DNA of 64,000 bases from Desulfovibrio aminophilus DSM 12254 (GCF_000422565.1 NZ_KE383877.1:69237-133236); one strand, 5' to 3'. Numbered from the stretch's first letter, positions 36,403 to 44,328 are shown. Notes: a model not told the origin generated them from the sequence alone. Made by a program: numbers and translations.

Positions 36403-36945
36403 ATGCGGATATTGCTGCACGTGTGCTGCGGGCCGTGCTCAATCACGGTGGCGCGGACATTGCTGGACGAGGGCCACGAACTGGAGGGACTGTTCTTCAA
36501 CCCGAACATCCACCCGTTGGGCGAATACGCCAAACGGCGGGATGGGGCCCTGGAGGTGGCGGAACGCCTGGGCTTTCCACTGCGGGTGTTGGACGCGGAG
36601 TATGATCCGAAGGTGTTTTTCCGGGCCGTGACGGGCCGGGAGGACGACCGGCGCTGCGGGGAGTGCTACCGCATCCGGCTGACGCGGGCGGCGGAACTGG
36701 CGCGCGAGGGCGGCTTCGAGGCCTTCACGACCACGCTGCTCTACAGCAAGTATCAGAAGCACGAGGACATCGCGGCCCTGGGCCAGGGACTGGCCGCCGA
36801 CGGAACCGGGTTCCTGTACCGCGACTTCCGCTCGGGCTGGAAGGACGGCATCCGGATTTCCAAGGAATGGGACATCTACCGGCAGCAGTGGTGCGGCTGC
36901 CTCTACAGCGAAAACGAGCGCTACCGGGCGCTGCTGAAGACCTAG
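36403..36945 (+). CDS. queH: epoxyqueuosine reductase QueH
   Basis: 180 residues of the DUF208 family, which reduces epoxyqueuosine to queuosine in tRNA as an alternative to QueG. Metal-cluster cysteines are present: HVCCGPCS at residues 6-13, RCGECYRIRL near 85-94, and WCGC near 166-169. Length matches QueH. The start at 36403 follows GGAAACGG. It is followed 9 bases later by a membrane protein gene and then hemW, apparently one operon. Confidence 0.93.
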   Translation: MRILLHVCCGPCSITVARTLLDEGHELEGLFFNPNIHPLGEYAKRRDGALEVAERLGFPLRVLDAEYDPKVFFRAVTGREDDRRCGECYRIRLTRAAELAREGGFEAFTTTLLYSKYQKHEDIAALGQGLAADGTGFLYRDFRSGWKDGIRISKEWDIYRQQWCGCLYSENERYRALLKT

Positions 36946-36954
36946 GAGCGGGAC

Positions 36955-37500
36955 ATGGCCAAGTTTTCGGACCAGGTGGTGGACTTCATGCAGCACCGGG
37001 GCGTGATCCTCGGCAGCTACGTGCTCTTCTCGGCGGTCAAGACGGCCCTGGTCTGGCTGGACCCGGCCCAGCCCGAGGACGCCCGCATGGGCGCGGCCAT
37101 GGGCCTGCTGGTCTACGCCGTGGTGGCCCTCTACGCCTGGCGGCGCAACACCCTGGCGATCTGGGTCATGACCGCCTGCCTCATGTTCACGGGCTTGAGC
37201 TCGCTGTTCAACTCCCTGGTCCTGTCCCTGACCAACCCCCTGGAGACCATGGGCCTGAACGCCCTGAACCTGATCCTGGGGGCCTACTTCACCATCAGCG
37301 GGGTGGTCATCTTCCGCACCCGCGGGATCAAGATCGTCTCCATCCAGGCGGTCGCCGAAGAACCGGAGACGGACGCCAAGCCTTCCTCTCCCCTGGCCCC
37401 GCCGCCGACTTCGTCGGTCACCAGAAAGGCGGAAGAGGGTCCGTCTTCATCGGTCAGCGGAAAGGCGGAAGAGGGTCCGGCGGAGAAGAAGGAAGAATAG
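36955..37500 (+). CDS. membrane protein of unknown function with repeat-derived tail
   Basis: 181 residues. Four predicted membrane helices between about residues 17 and 122 (GVILGSYVLFSAVKTALVWL, AAMGLLVYAVVALYAW, LAIWVMTACLMFTGLSSLF, LNLILGAYFTISGVVIF). The tail (about 140-181) is a hydrophilic tandem SSSVSGKAEEGP / TSSVTRKAEEGP repeat whose DNA is a degenerate dispersed repeat. AGGAG ribosome site overlaps the queH stop. I recognise no family. The gene sits between queH and hemW, starting and ending within about 10 bases of each. Confidence 0.8.
   Translation: MAKFSDQVVDFMQHRGVILGSYVLFSAVKTALVWLDPAQPEDARMGAAMGLLVYAVVALYAWRRNTLAIWVMTACLMFTGLSSLFNSLVLSLTNPLETMGLNALNLILGAYFTISGVVIFRTRGIKIVSIQAVAEEPETDAKPSSPLAPPPTSSVTRKAEEGPSSSVSGKAEEGPAEKKEE
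37383..37492 (+). repeat. dispersed repeat translated as a protein tail
   Basis: Two units of GTC.GTCA.C.GAAAGGCGGAAGAGGGTCC (with a degenerate TTCGTCGG / TTCATCGG hairpin arm) inside the coding sequence of the membrane protein. Confidence 0.6.
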
Positions 37501-37510
37501 GAGCGGGCGG

Positions 37511-38719
37511 ATGCCCCGGCTGTTCGGAGAGGAGTTGCCCGTGGAGGGGCCCAAGCGGGAGCCCGCCGCGCCCGAGGGAGGCCCGGACAAGGCCATCCTG
37601 CTCTACGTCCACGTGCCTTTCTGCCGCCGCAAGTGCCACTACTGCGCCTTCCACTCCCAGAGCTTCAACCAGGTCACCTTCGCCTGGTACCTGAAGATCC
37701 TCCTGGCCGAGATCGAACTCTGGGGCAAACGGCTTTCCCGGCCGCGCGTGGAGACGCTCTTCTTCGGCGGCGGCACCCCGAGCCTGTTCCCGCTGAACGA
37801 TCTGGCCCGGGTCATGGACGCCCTGCGGGCCAGCTTCCGCCTGGACGACGGCCTGGAGGCCACCCTGGAGGCCAACCCGGACTCGGCCTGCGACGTGTCC
37901 TTCTTCCGCGCCCTGCTCTCCATCGGCTTCAACCGCCTGAGCCTGGGCGTGCAGAGCCTGGACGACCCGGACCTGATCCTGCTCGGCAGGCCGCATTCCG
38001 CGCGCCAGGCCGTGGACACCTTCGCCCTGGCCCGCCAGGCCGGGTTCGGCAACATCAGCCTGGACCTCATCTCCGGCCTGCCCGGCCAGAGGCAGCGCGA
38101 CTGGCTGCGCCAGCTGGAGGGCGCGGTGAGGCTGCGGCCCGAGCACCTGTCCTGCTACGGCCTGACCGTGGAGCCGGGCACGCCCCTGGAGCGTTCGCTG
38201 GACCTGGGGGAATACGCCCTGCCCTCGGAAAAGGAGCAGGGCCAGATGTACGTCTACGGCGCGGAGTACCTGGAGTCCCAGGGCTACCTCCAGTACGAGG
38301 TCTCCAACTTCGCGCGCATGGGCTTCGCCTGCCGCCACAACCTGGGCTACTGGCAGGGCCGCGACTACCTCGGCCTGGGCCCCTCGGCCGTGTCCACCCT
38401 GGGGCGGCGGCGGTTCACCAACCCGCGCTACATGGACGCCTACGACGCGGCCGTGCGCGGCGGGTTCGCGGGCCTGGACTTCGAGGAGCTGGACGACGCC
38501 GCCCGGCTGCGCGAGATGGTCATGCTCTCCCTGCGCACCACCGAGGGCCTGGACCTGGTCCGCTACCGCAAGCTCTCGGGCCGCGACCTGCTCAAGGACG
38601 AGGCCAGGCTCATGCAGGGCCTGCGCCAGAACGACCTCGTGCGGATCAAGAAGGGCCGCCTCTCCCTGACCAAGACCGGCATGCTCGTCTCCAACTCCAT
38701 CATCAGCCGCCTCATCTGA
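37511..38719 (+). CDS. hemW: radical SAM heme chaperone HemW
   Basis: 402 residues. HemW (formerly called oxygen-independent coproporphyrinogen oxidase-like) inserts heme into respiratory enzymes. The 4Fe-4S motif CRRKCHYCAF (C-x3-C-x2-C) is at about residues 38-47, which distinguishes it, with the absence of the fourth Cys, from true HemN. Further signatures: FFGGGTPSLF, EANPDS, NRLSLGVQS, DLISGLPGQ and YEVSNFAR. The N-terminal 25 residues are an extra arm. The downstream repeat follows directly on the stop. Confidence 0.93.
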   Translation: MPRLFGEELPVEGPKREPAAPEGGPDKAILLYVHVPFCRRKCHYCAFHSQSFNQVTFAWYLKILLAEIELWGKRLSRPRVETLFFGGGTPSLFPLNDLARVMDALRASFRLDDGLEATLEANPDSACDVSFFRALLSIGFNRLSLGVQSLDDPDLILLGRPHSARQAVDTFALARQAGFGNISLDLISGLPGQRQRDWLRQLEGAVRLRPEHLSCYGLTVEPGTPLERSLDLGEYALPSEKEQGQMYVYGAEYLESQGYLQYEVSNFARMGFACRHNLGYWQGRDYLGLGPSAVSTLGRRRFTNPRYMDAYDAAVRGGFAGLDFEELDDAARLREMVMLSLRTTEGLDLVRYRKLSGRDLLKDEARLMQGLRQNDLVRIKKGRLSLTKTGMLVSNSIISRLI

Positions 38720-38802
38720 CCCCCTTCGGGGGGGCTTCGCCCCTCTTCAGAAAGGCGGAAAGACGGGAGCCTCCCAGCCTTTCTATGAACCGGCGAAGCC
38801 GG
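38718..38802. repeat. dispersed repeat between hemW and immunity gene 3
   Basis: CCCCCTTCGGGGGG, AAAGGCGG...CCTTTCTATGAAC and CCGGCGAAGCCGG. The last 60 bases and the following stop codon recur at 40396-40457, showing the repeat belongs to the duplicated unit. Confidence 0.8.
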
Positions 38803-39567
38803 TCAGTCCCAGGTGATACGGTGCTTGACGAATATGGAATCCGCGAGACCGTCCGTGAAGGTGATGATGATGGTGCGGTAGATAAGCTGCCCCTTCCGCA
38901 CGTATTTTTCGGGGTACCCCCTGGCCAAAACCTCTTCCCTGGAAAGGAAGACCTTACACGTCGCCCCGTACCGCAAGGAGTCTGGCTCCTCATGATGCGG
39001 CCAGCCGAGGACGGCCTTGACCTCGCCCTTGGTCAGCCCCAGACGAAGGCCGCTTTTCGTGGCCACCGCCGAACTCAAGCCGAGAGAGGGATGCAGCTTC
39101 CCGGCAAGGGGAAGCCCCTTGGCATCGCGCCTCAACTCAATCTGAAAAAGACGGCCACAGCCCTTCGGGCTTTTCTCCACCCGAGCCAGCAGCACCGTCG
39201 CATCACCCTGCCGACTGGACACATAACCGAACAGGGGAACCGTGGGATATGCGTCCGCCAGCGCGTCGACGCGACCCAACAACTCGAACAACCGTTCCGG
39301 GCCGTCCTGATCCACGGTCAGGGTTCCGGTCATATCCAAGCCGACGTGCTCAAAAACAACGTGAGCCGGGTCCATTGCCTTGTCGAACGCAGCCTTTCCC
39401 ACATCCGAGGGCAAAGACTGAGACGGCCGATCGCTCCACCGGTTCCAGGAGTATGAACCGTTGTCCAGTTCTATCTCGTAAGCCAAGGCGATGGACGAGA
39501 GCGACACGGTAAGCGCCGACATGATTCCAAGTACAGCGTTAGTGAATCCCTTTCTATTCCGAAACAT
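38803..39567 (-). CDS. putative periplasmic immunity protein 3 (paralogue of 40458 and 41270 genes)
   Basis: 254 residues. Signal peptide (core NAVLGIMSALTVSLSSIALA). The mature protein shares with its two paralogues: an N-terminal segment before a DVGKAAFDKAMDPAHVVF-type helix, YGYVSSRQGD, and the invariant SAVATKSGLRLGLTKGEVK followed by VLGWPH. The last motif resembles the G.T..EV...LG.P turn of BamE-like domains. It overlaps the 3' end of the broken effector copy by 14 bases and has AAGGTG before its ATG. By position it should be the antidote of that copy. I recognise no named family. Confidence 0.78.
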   Translation of the reverse strand: MFRNRKGFTNAVLGIMSALTVSLSSIALAYEIELDNGSYSWNRWSDRPSQSLPSDVGKAAFDKAMDPAHVVFEHVGLDMTGTLTVDQDGPERLFELLGRVDALADAYPTVPLFGYVSSRQGDATVLLARVEKSPKGCGRLFQIELRRDAKGLPLAGKLHPSLGLSSAVATKSGLRLGLTKGEVKAVLGWPHHEEPDSLRYGATCKVFLSREEVLARGYPEKYVRKGQLIYRTIIITFTDGLADSIFVKHRITWD

Positions 39568-40394
39568 GGATCACCTTGTCCTTATACTTTTTCAACATGC
39601 TCCGCGTGGGATAGTTCAGAATGATACAGCCTTCAGACGCGTCGCTCTCAGCGTTATCGCCGTGGACAAGGAATGATCGCGGTTTGCGTCCCATGCTGTT
39701 GACCCTTGCTTCGGTTTCGGTATCAGGCTCCAGTTTGAAAATGGGGCGCGCAAGATCCGGCCGGTAGTTCTCGTCGGTGATCTCCACGACTCTCCAGTTC
39801 CCGCGTGGAATGGGGCCGACGTTCTCCTCGCCCTCACGGCCCGGGTTGTTTCGTCCCGCGTCCTTTTCCCCGGGCGTGCCCTTGCCGGAGTAGCCGTTGC
39901 CCAGAACGTTCCCGTCCTGGTCGGTCAGCGTCCCCTTGCTCTGGCTCCAGATCAGGTAGGGGCCTTTCGAGGGCGGGGGCGGAGGCGGCAAAAACACCTT
40001 GCCACGGCTTTGGGCCTGCTCCCCGCCGGTTCCTCCTGGAAAGACATTCCTCTCATTCGGCCAGTCGGGCAGCTCCAGCGTGTTCTCCAGCCGCGCCTTT
40101 CCCCGGCCGGCCTCGCCCGGTGCCACGAAGGCGGGAAGGACGGAGAACATTTGGACTGCCCGTAGACCGGCGAAGCCGGACGAAGGGGGGCGGCAGGCTT
40201 CCGCCCCGGGGTTTTTCCTCCTTGGGCTTCTCGCTCCAGGCCCCTTCTCCGGGTCCGGCGTAGCGGCCCAGCTCGTCATAGGGCTGCTGGTCGCCGTGGG
40301 AGTTGGGCTTGGTGTGCCCGCCCAGGCCTCCCGCCACCAAGGACATCCGCCGCTTGGGCGGAGCCCAGTCCGGCTCTTTCGCCACCACCCACCC
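39554..40394 (-). pseudogene. broken second copy of the DUF2778 effector
   Basis: Two frames together make a damaged copy of the 42027-43073 gene. 40394-about 40190 matches its residues 42-105 (VVAKEPDWAPPKRRMSLVAGG...), nearly identical at DNA level; the first 40 codons are missing and the break is exactly at a CCGGCTTCGCCGGG repeat. At 40150-40195 another repeat (CCGGCGAAGCCGG) replaces the region holding the RTX-like motif, and the frame changes. From about 40080 the second frame continues with ELPDWPNE, GPIPRGNWRVV and an intact catalytic region FLVHGDNAESDASEGCI. A shortened protein from an internal start is conceivable, but I see no good ribosome site at 40279. Confidence 0.75.
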
Positions 40395-40395
40395 G

Positions 40396-40457
40396 GCTTC
40401 GCCGGGCTATAGAAAGGCGAAGAGCCTCCCAGCCTTTCTATGAACCGGCGAAGCCGG
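40396..40457. repeat. dispersed repeat at the effector truncation point
   Basis: CCGGCTTCGCCGGG, CTATAGAAAGGCGAAG, then CCTTTCTATGAACCGGCGAAGCCGG up to the stop of immunity gene 2. Same arrangement as 38718-38802. Confidence 0.8.
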
Positions 40458-41216
40458 TCAGTCCCAGGTGATGCGGTGTTGGAGGGTGATGGAGTCCACG
40501 CGGCCGTCCGTGAAGGTGATCCAGATGAAGCGGTAGGTGGATTGGCCCATCCGCACGTACTTTTCCGGGAAACCGCGGGCCAGGACCTCCTCCCGGGAAA
40601 AGGACACCGCCCGGGCGGCCCCGTAGCGCAGGACGTTCTCCTCCTCTTCCTGGGGCCAACCCAGGACGGCCTTGACCTGGTCCTTGGCCAGCCCCAGGCG
40701 CAGGCCGCTTTTCGTGGCCACGGCCGCGCTCAGGCCCGGGGTGGGTCGCATCGCGGCGGGTCGGGGAAAATCTCCGGGGTTCCGGCGCAGTTCCAGGTGG
40801 AAGACCCGTTCGCATGGGCCGGGGCAGTCGTCCACCAGGACGATGAGCCTGGTCGTATCGCCCGGCACGCTGGAGACGTAGCCGTACTGGTCGACGATTT
40901 CGCGGGGCATGTGGACCTTGGGGGCCTCGCCCAGGACCGCGAAGACCCGGGCCCTGTCGGCCTGGTCCGGGATCAGGCGCTGGTCCCCAGCCGGGCCCAG
41001 GTGATCGAGCGTCACCTGGGCCCAGTCCATGATCCGATCGAAGGCGGCCTGGCCCTCTTCCGGGGACAGGGGCTGGGAGGTACGCCCTCCACCACGAATC
41101 CAGACGTACCCGCCGTCGCCCAGCCAGATGTACCCGGCATCCGCCCGCGACGCGGACACGAGCAGCAGCGCCACGGCCAAGGCCAGGACGACCCGGAACA
41201 GTTCAGCGCGCGACAT
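40458..41216 (-). CDS. putative periplasmic immunity protein 2
   Basis: 252 residues from the ATG at 41216, chosen because MSRAELFRVVLALAVALLLVSASRADA is a clean signal peptide and GGAAGGAA lies upstream; the longer frame would translate a repeat. Shared features with its paralogues: GQAAFDRIMDWAQV, YGYVSSVPGDTTRLIV, SAAVATKSGLRLGLAKDQ then VLGWP, and the same ending HRITWD as immunity 3. Its 3' end (about 60 bases including the stop) is almost identical to that of immunity 3. It has no effector directly upstream; it follows immunity 1 across a repeat, so it looks like an orphan or extra antidote. Confidence 0.78.
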   Translation of the reverse strand: MSRAELFRVVLALAVALLLVSASRADAGYIWLGDGGYVWIRGGGRTSQPLSPEEGQAAFDRIMDWAQVTLDHLGPAGDQRLIPDQADRARVFAVLGEAPKVHMPREIVDQYGYVSSVPGDTTRLIVLVDDCPGPCERVFHLELRRNPGDFPRPAAMRPTPGLSAAVATKSGLRLGLAKDQVKAVLGWPQEEEENVLRYGAARAVSFSREEVLARGFPEKYVRMGQSTYRFIWITFTDGRVDSITLQHRITWD

Positions 41217-41227
41217 GGAGGAATTCC

Positions 41228-41272
41228 TTCCCGGCCTTTCCATGACCCCCCGAAGGGGGGCGAAGCCGGTCA
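41228..41272. repeat. dispersed repeat between immunity genes 1 and 2
   Basis: CTTTCCATGACC box and CCCCCCGAAGGGGGG, followed by GCGAAGCCGG next to the stop of immunity 1. Confidence 0.75.
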
Positions 41273-42130
41273 TTCGATGTTCACGGTGTGAAGCACGTAA
41301 AAGGAGACGACCCGGCCCTGGGCGAAGTGGAACCGGATTTTCCGGCTGCATATGGCCGCGCGGCGCGCCGTTTCCGCGTCGTAACCCCGACCTCGGGCCT
41401 CTTGCGGCGACAGTGAACGCACATCGTACGCATTGTAGCCCAACATGTTCTCGTCCTCGCCATGCGGCCAGCCCAGGATGGCCTTGACCTCGTCCTTGGT
41501 CAGGCCCAGGCGCAGGCCGCTTTTGGTGGCCACGGCCGCGCTCAGGCCCGGGGTGGGTTGCAGGCCCTTGGCTTCGGGGATCATGCGCGGGTCAGCGAAC
41601 ACGTCCAATTCGTAGATGCGCCAGGGTACGCCCGGCATGTCGTCCAACCGGGCCGTGAGCACGGTGTGGTCCCCGGGACGGCTGGAGACGTAGCCGTAGA
41701 TGGGCACCTCGACCCCGGGCTCGTGCAGGCGCTTCGCCCGGCCCAGGACCGCGAAGAGGCGGTCCCGCACGTCCCGATCCACAGTCAGACTCTGGTTCCC
41801 GTCCGGCCCCAGGCCGGTGAAGACGAGATGGGCCGGGTCGTTGATCCGCGCGATGGACTCCTTGGCCCGCTCCGGGGATAGTTTGACCGGGGGCTGATCG
41901 CCGCACGTATTGCAATAATAATCGCCATTGAGCAGGAATATTCCGACTCCTTCACATTCCGAAGCCGAAGATGCCGGGGCGGCGCACAACGCCGCGAACA
42001 GCGCCACGCACAGCGCGAGACGGATGCTAACGCCGCGGAAGAATGCGAAGGATGCTGTCCTTTCGCTTCCGCAGGGAATCGCGCGTCGCCCAGTCCAGAA
42101 TGATGCAGCCTTGCGAGGACTCTCTCCCAT
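41270..42130 (-). CDS. putative periplasmic immunity protein 1
   Basis: 286 residues from the ATG at 42130, which has GGAG 9 bases upstream. The start is uncertain because the gene overlaps the intact effector by about 104 bases and no ATG, GTG or TTG lies nearer the hydrophobic core (RLALCVALFAALCAAPASSASE). Mature region shares with the paralogues: ERAKESIARINDPAHLVFTGL, YGYVSSRPGDHTVL, SAAVATKSGLRLGLTKDE and ILGWPH. A mature Cys pair occurs at YYCNTCGD. As the gene translated with the intact effector, it is the best candidate for its cognate antidote. Confidence 0.78.
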   Translation of the reverse strand: MGESPRKAASFWTGRRAIPCGSERTASFAFFRGVSIRLALCVALFAALCAAPASSASECEGVGIFLLNGDYYCNTCGDQPPVKLSPERAKESIARINDPAHLVFTGLGPDGNQSLTVDRDVRDRLFAVLGRAKRLHEPGVEVPIYGYVSSRPGDHTVLTARLDDMPGVPWRIYELDVFADPRMIPEAKGLQPTPGLSAAVATKSGLRLGLTKDEVKAILGWPHGEDENMLGYNAYDVRSLSPQEARGRGYDAETARRAAICSRKIRFHFAQGRVVSFYVLHTVNIE

Positions 42131-43073
42131 CTCTCCGTGCTCCATGAATAAGAAATGAAAACGGTTTACGGTGCAACGCCTCGGCCCTGCGTCTGGTTTC
42201 CTCGTCGGCGGGGACGAGACGAAACACCGGCGCGGCCAGATGTCTCTCTCGCGCCTCCTTATCGTTCAGCAGCACCATCCGCCAGTTCCCGCCGGGAGCT
42301 GGGCCCTGGTCGGGCACCCCTTCGCAATCCGGGTTGTTCGTGCACTGCCCTTGCCCCGCATGACCCTTCGCCAGCACCCGGCCGTCCTCCTCCATCAGGG
42401 CGCCCTGGTCCTGAATCCAGAGAATGCAGGGTTTTCCTTTGATGGGGGGAGGGAGCTTCCTCACATCCTCATCCTGCTCCCCGTCCGTGCCGGGCTCTTG
42501 CCGCGTCTGGTTTCCCCCGGTCAGGACGCCCGCGCCTCCAGGAAAGACATTCCCCTCATTCGGCCAATCCGGCAATTCGAGCCCGCTCGGCCAGTCGGGC
42601 AATTCCGGCAATGGCTCACGTTGCGTCGAGGCCATCGGTTGCCTGTGATCCAAGCCTTGATTTGCCGGTCTGTATGCCCTCCGTTTGTCCAGCACATCCC
42701 CGCCCGAGTGACCGGCCAGGAAGTCGTCGCCGTCCCGGCCCAAGAGGGTGGTCAACAGGCTTCCGCCCCGGGTCTTTTCCTCCTTGGGCTTCTCGCTCCA
42801 GGCCCCTTCTCCGGGCCCGGCGTAACGGCCCAGTTCGTCATAGGGCTGCTGGTCGCCGTGGGAGTTGGGCTTGGTGTGCCCGGCCAGGCCTCCCGCCACC
42901 AAGGACATCCGTTGCTTGGGCGGAGCCCAGCCCGGCTCTTTCGCCACCACCCACCAGTCAGGCCCGCCCTTGGATTTTCTGCGTTCGTCGATCTGCTGGT
43001 ACGACTCCAGCGGGTCGAACTCCCCGCGTTCCGTCTGAATCCACAATTTTCGCCCTTCCCGGTCCCGCAACAT
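42027..43073 (-). CDS. DUF2778 L,D-transpeptidase-like protein, putative interbacterial effector (Tlde1-like)
   Basis: 348 residues, no signal peptide. N-terminal region 1-105 (with WWVVAKEPGWAPPKQRMSLV) is of unknown fold; 112-128 (GRDGDDFLAGHSGGDVL) resembles an RTX calcium-binding nonapeptide; 157-172 carries two ELPDWP repeats. The C-terminal domain (about 212-340) matches DUF2778: KGHAGQGQCTNNP, GPAPGGNWRM, and the catalytic FLIHGARRDGRESSQGCII with His310 and Cys323. In Tlde1, a type VI effector, this domain cleaves or exchanges peptidoglycan crosslinks in the target periplasm. Start at 43073 has AGGAGG 5 bases upstream. No hcp, vgrG or secretion gene is in the window, so the delivery route is unknown. 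Confidence 0.82.
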   Translation of the reverse strand: MLRDREGRKLWIQTERGEFDPLESYQQIDERRKSKGGPDWWVVAKEPGWAPPKQRMSLVAGGLAGHTKPNSHGDQQPYDELGRYAGPGEGAWSEKPKEEKTRGGSLLTTLLGRDGDDFLAGHSGGDVLDKRRAYRPANQGLDHRQPMASTQREPLPELPDWPSGLELPDWPNEGNVFPGGAGVLTGGNQTRQEPGTDGEQDEDVRKLPPPIKGKPCILWIQDQGALMEEDGRVLAKGHAGQGQCTNNPDCEGVPDQGPAPGGNWRMVLLNDKEARERHLAAPVFRLVPADEETRRRAEALHRKPFSFLIHGARRDGRESSQGCIILDWATRDSLRKRKDSILRILPRR

Positions 43074-43127
43074 AAAACTCCTCCTATAGGTTTTCAACGA
43101 ACCATAAGGGGCGTTTTCGGGCCGGGG

Positions 43128-43495
43128 AAAGAATGACAGCCAATATGCGGCTCATTGCAGCGGATTCGCATCTTGACGGGCCACGTCCTGTGGCCCGCCC
43201 TTCGGGCCGCCGGAGGAACCGGCGGTCCCCTTTTGCTATCCTGCAAAAGGGTGACGGGCTCTCGTCCCGCCTCCTTCGGAGGTTTTCAGAAAGGCAAAAA
43301 GCGGGAGCCTCCCCGTCTTTCTGTAACGCCCCGAAGGGGCCTGTCCTGCAAAAGGGTGACGGGCTCTCGTCCCGCCCCCTTCGGGGGTCTTCAGAAAGGC
43401 GGAAAGCCCAGAGCCTCTTGGCTGTTCCGTAACCCCCCGAAGGGGGGAAGCCGGGAGTTTTTTGGCTGTTCCATGAACCGGCGAAGCCGGGCGGA
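43128..43495. repeat. large cluster of dispersed repeats including a 105-bp tandem duplication
   Basis: 486 bases without a gene (43074-43559) are filled mainly by repeats. The unit beginning CTGCAAAAGGGTGACGGGCT occurs at 43241 and again at 43346, 105 bases apart, and 43306-43397 equals window bases 1-92. Hairpins CTCCTTCGGAGG, CCCCGAAGGGG, CCCCCTTCGGGGG, CCCCCCGAAGGGGGG and CCGGCGAAGCCGG alternate with CTTTCTGTAAC / CTGTTCCRTRAAC boxes. 43154-43176 recurs near 17772. Confidence 0.85.
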
Positions 43496-43559
43496 CCCTT
43501 GCCGGAAAGGGGGGATTCTGGTAGCTGGGTGGCACCGCCGCACTCAAGGAGTTTTCCAG

Positions 43560-44288
43560 GTGATCCGTTTCGAACATGTCCAGAAATGGTTTCATGATCT
43601 GCATGTCCTGAACGACGTGAACCTCCACATCGCCCCGGGCGAGGTGGTGGTCATCTGCGGGCCTTCCGGCTCGGGCAAGTCCACGCTCATCCGCTGCATC
43701 AACCGCCTGGAGCCGATCCAGAAGGGCCGCATCGTGGTGGACGGGGTGGACGTGGGCGACCCGCGCACGAACATGGTCATGCTTCGGGCCGAGGTGGGCT
43801 TCGTGTTCCAGCAGTTCAACCTCTACCCGCACATGACCGTGCTGGAGAACATCGTCCTGGCCCCCATGCTCGTGCGCGGCACGCCGCGCGCCGAGGCCGA
43901 GGCCGCGGCCATGGAGCTGCTCTCCAAGGTGAACATCCCGGACAAGGCCGGGGCCTACCCCAGCCAGCTCTCCGGCGGCCAGCAGCAACGCGTGGCCATC
44001 GCCCGGGGCCTGGCCATGAAGCCCCGGATCATGCTCTTCGACGAGCCCACCAGCGCGCTCGACCCGGAGATGATCAACGAGGTGCTGGACGTGATGAAGA
44101 CCCTGGCGCGCGAGGGCATGACCATGGTGGTCGTGACCCACGAGATGGGTTTCGCCCGCGAGGTCGCGGACCGGGTCATCTTCATGGACCACGGCGCGCT
44201 CGTGGAGGAAAACACCCCCGAGGAGTTCTTCAACCATCCGAAGCAGGAGCGCACGAAGGACTTCCTGAGCAAGATTCTCTCGCATTAG
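43560..44288 (+). CDS. polar amino acid ABC transporter ATP-binding protein
   Basis: 242 residues with a GTG start; AAGGAG 9 bases upstream. Powers uptake through the permease at 45283. Walker [10 protein letters not shown] (about 34-42), Q-loop FQQFNLYPH, signature LSGGQQQR (about 138-145), Walker [13 protein letters not shown] (about 159-170) and the H-loop VVTHEMGFA. Sequence is typical of the GlnQ/GltL group. First gene of an ATPase, binding protein, permease cluster with hairpins between each pair. Confidence 0.94.
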   Translation: MIRFEHVQKWFHDLHVLNDVNLHIAPGEVVVICGPSGSGKSTLIRCINRLEPIQKGRIVVDGVDVGDPRTNMVMLRAEVGFVFQQFNLYPHMTVLENIVLAPMLVRGTPRAEAEAAAMELLSKVNIPDKAGAYPSQLSGGQQQRVAIARGLAMKPRIMLFDEPTSALDPEMINEVLDVMKTLAREGMTMVVVTHEMGFAREVADRVIFMDHGALVEENTPEEFFNHPKQERTKDFLSKILSH

Positions 44289-44295
44289 GACGTCG

Positions 44296-44328
44296 GGCCC
44301 CGGGAAGCATTTCCCGGGGCCTTGTTTT
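44296..44328 (+). terminator. terminator or attenuating hairpin after the ABC ATPase
   Basis: GGCCCCGGGAA / TTCCCGGGGCC stem, 4-base loop, TTGTTTTG tail. Confidence 0.8.

Noticed and set aside
36955-37500. The membrane protein as part of a toxin-antitoxin pair
   Set aside because: It has four helices and is tightly placed between queH and hemW, which fits a housekeeping operon better.
43074-43559. A hidden gene in the repeat-filled gap before the ABC transporter
   Set aside because: All frames consist of repeat-derived Arg/Pro/Gly-rich residues; no ribosome site or conserved domain.
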